From positions 1 to 12,915 of the forward strand of contig PLZT01000587.1 of NCBI GenBank assembly GCA_003152255.1: 12,915 nucleotides of DNA, written 5' to 3'. The translations under genes were made by a program, and so were the position numbers. How positions within the stretch are numbered: position 1 is the first letter of the stretch; each line of letters starts with the position of its first letter. Positions 12,879 through 12,915 of this stretch are shown here, piece after piece. This DNA comes from Methylocystaceae bacterium (GTDB lineage Bacteria; Pseudomonadota; Alphaproteobacteria; Rhizobiales; Beijerinckiaceae). The notes under the pieces were generated by a model. The model searched no databases and had not been told where the DNA came from. It saw nothing but the letters and a program-made list of their open reading frames with translations.

Positions 12879-12915
12879 GAGCTCATGCCGGCCCAGCAGC
12901 GAGACCTACGCGAGG

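Noticed and set aside
1..12915. CRISPR array, tRNA or rRNA genes, insertion sequences, att sites
   Set aside because: The only regular repeats are short and coding (1754-2001). No cloverleaf-like stretch, transposase motif or convincing long direct repeat pair was found by eye.

Overview
The window is GC-rich, densely packed DNA. It most likely comes from an alphaproteobacterium of the Hyphomicrobiales (a Methylocystis or Bradyrhizobium relative is possible, but this is inference). The clues are codon and GC bias, a perfect CtrA-type box (TTAA-N7-TTAA), clustered GANTC (CcrM-type) sites, and small hypothetical proteins of types familiar from that order. Nearly every gene lies on the + strand, often with ATGA stop-start overlaps.

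Layout. (1) 1-2894 is a phage-type replication/regulatory block. It holds a Toprim-DUF3987 primase/helicase-like gene broken by -1 frameshifts, then a gene whose DNA carries inverted arrays of an AGTCGC repeat around an AT-rich centre (a candidate origin), a HTH protein and a small helical protein. (2) 3034-8526 is a partial phage structural block: two unrecognised proteins, a tail-assembly chaperone with a convincing programmed -1 frameshift site, a TP901-type tape measure protein, an unknown protein and a minor tail protein Z homologue. (3) 8704-10569 holds a small-terminase-like DNA-binding protein, then a scar with a tyrosine integrase fragment, a secreted Cys-rich gene broken by an 11-bp tandem duplication, a secreted HNH-like protein and a 68-aa protein. 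(4) 10585-12915 looks like host or accessory DNA: a small minus-strand gene downstream of a CtrA box, a SRAP (YedK/HMCES-like) gene with a -1 frameshift, a hypothetical gene, a remnant, a tiny secreted Cys/His-rich peptide gene, and two rho-independent terminators.

Taken together this looks like a decaying or incomplete prophage. The tail chaperone and tape measure remain, but no capsid, portal, large terminase, tail tube/sheath, lysis gene or intact integrase is visible. The single-base lesions are all net -1 and two or three fall in short runs of identical bases, so consensus errors in an assembly are a serious alternative to true pseudogenisation. The strongest non-routine signals are the inverted repeat array with GANTC sites, the frameshift cassette, the CtrA box, and the Cys/His-rich peptide.
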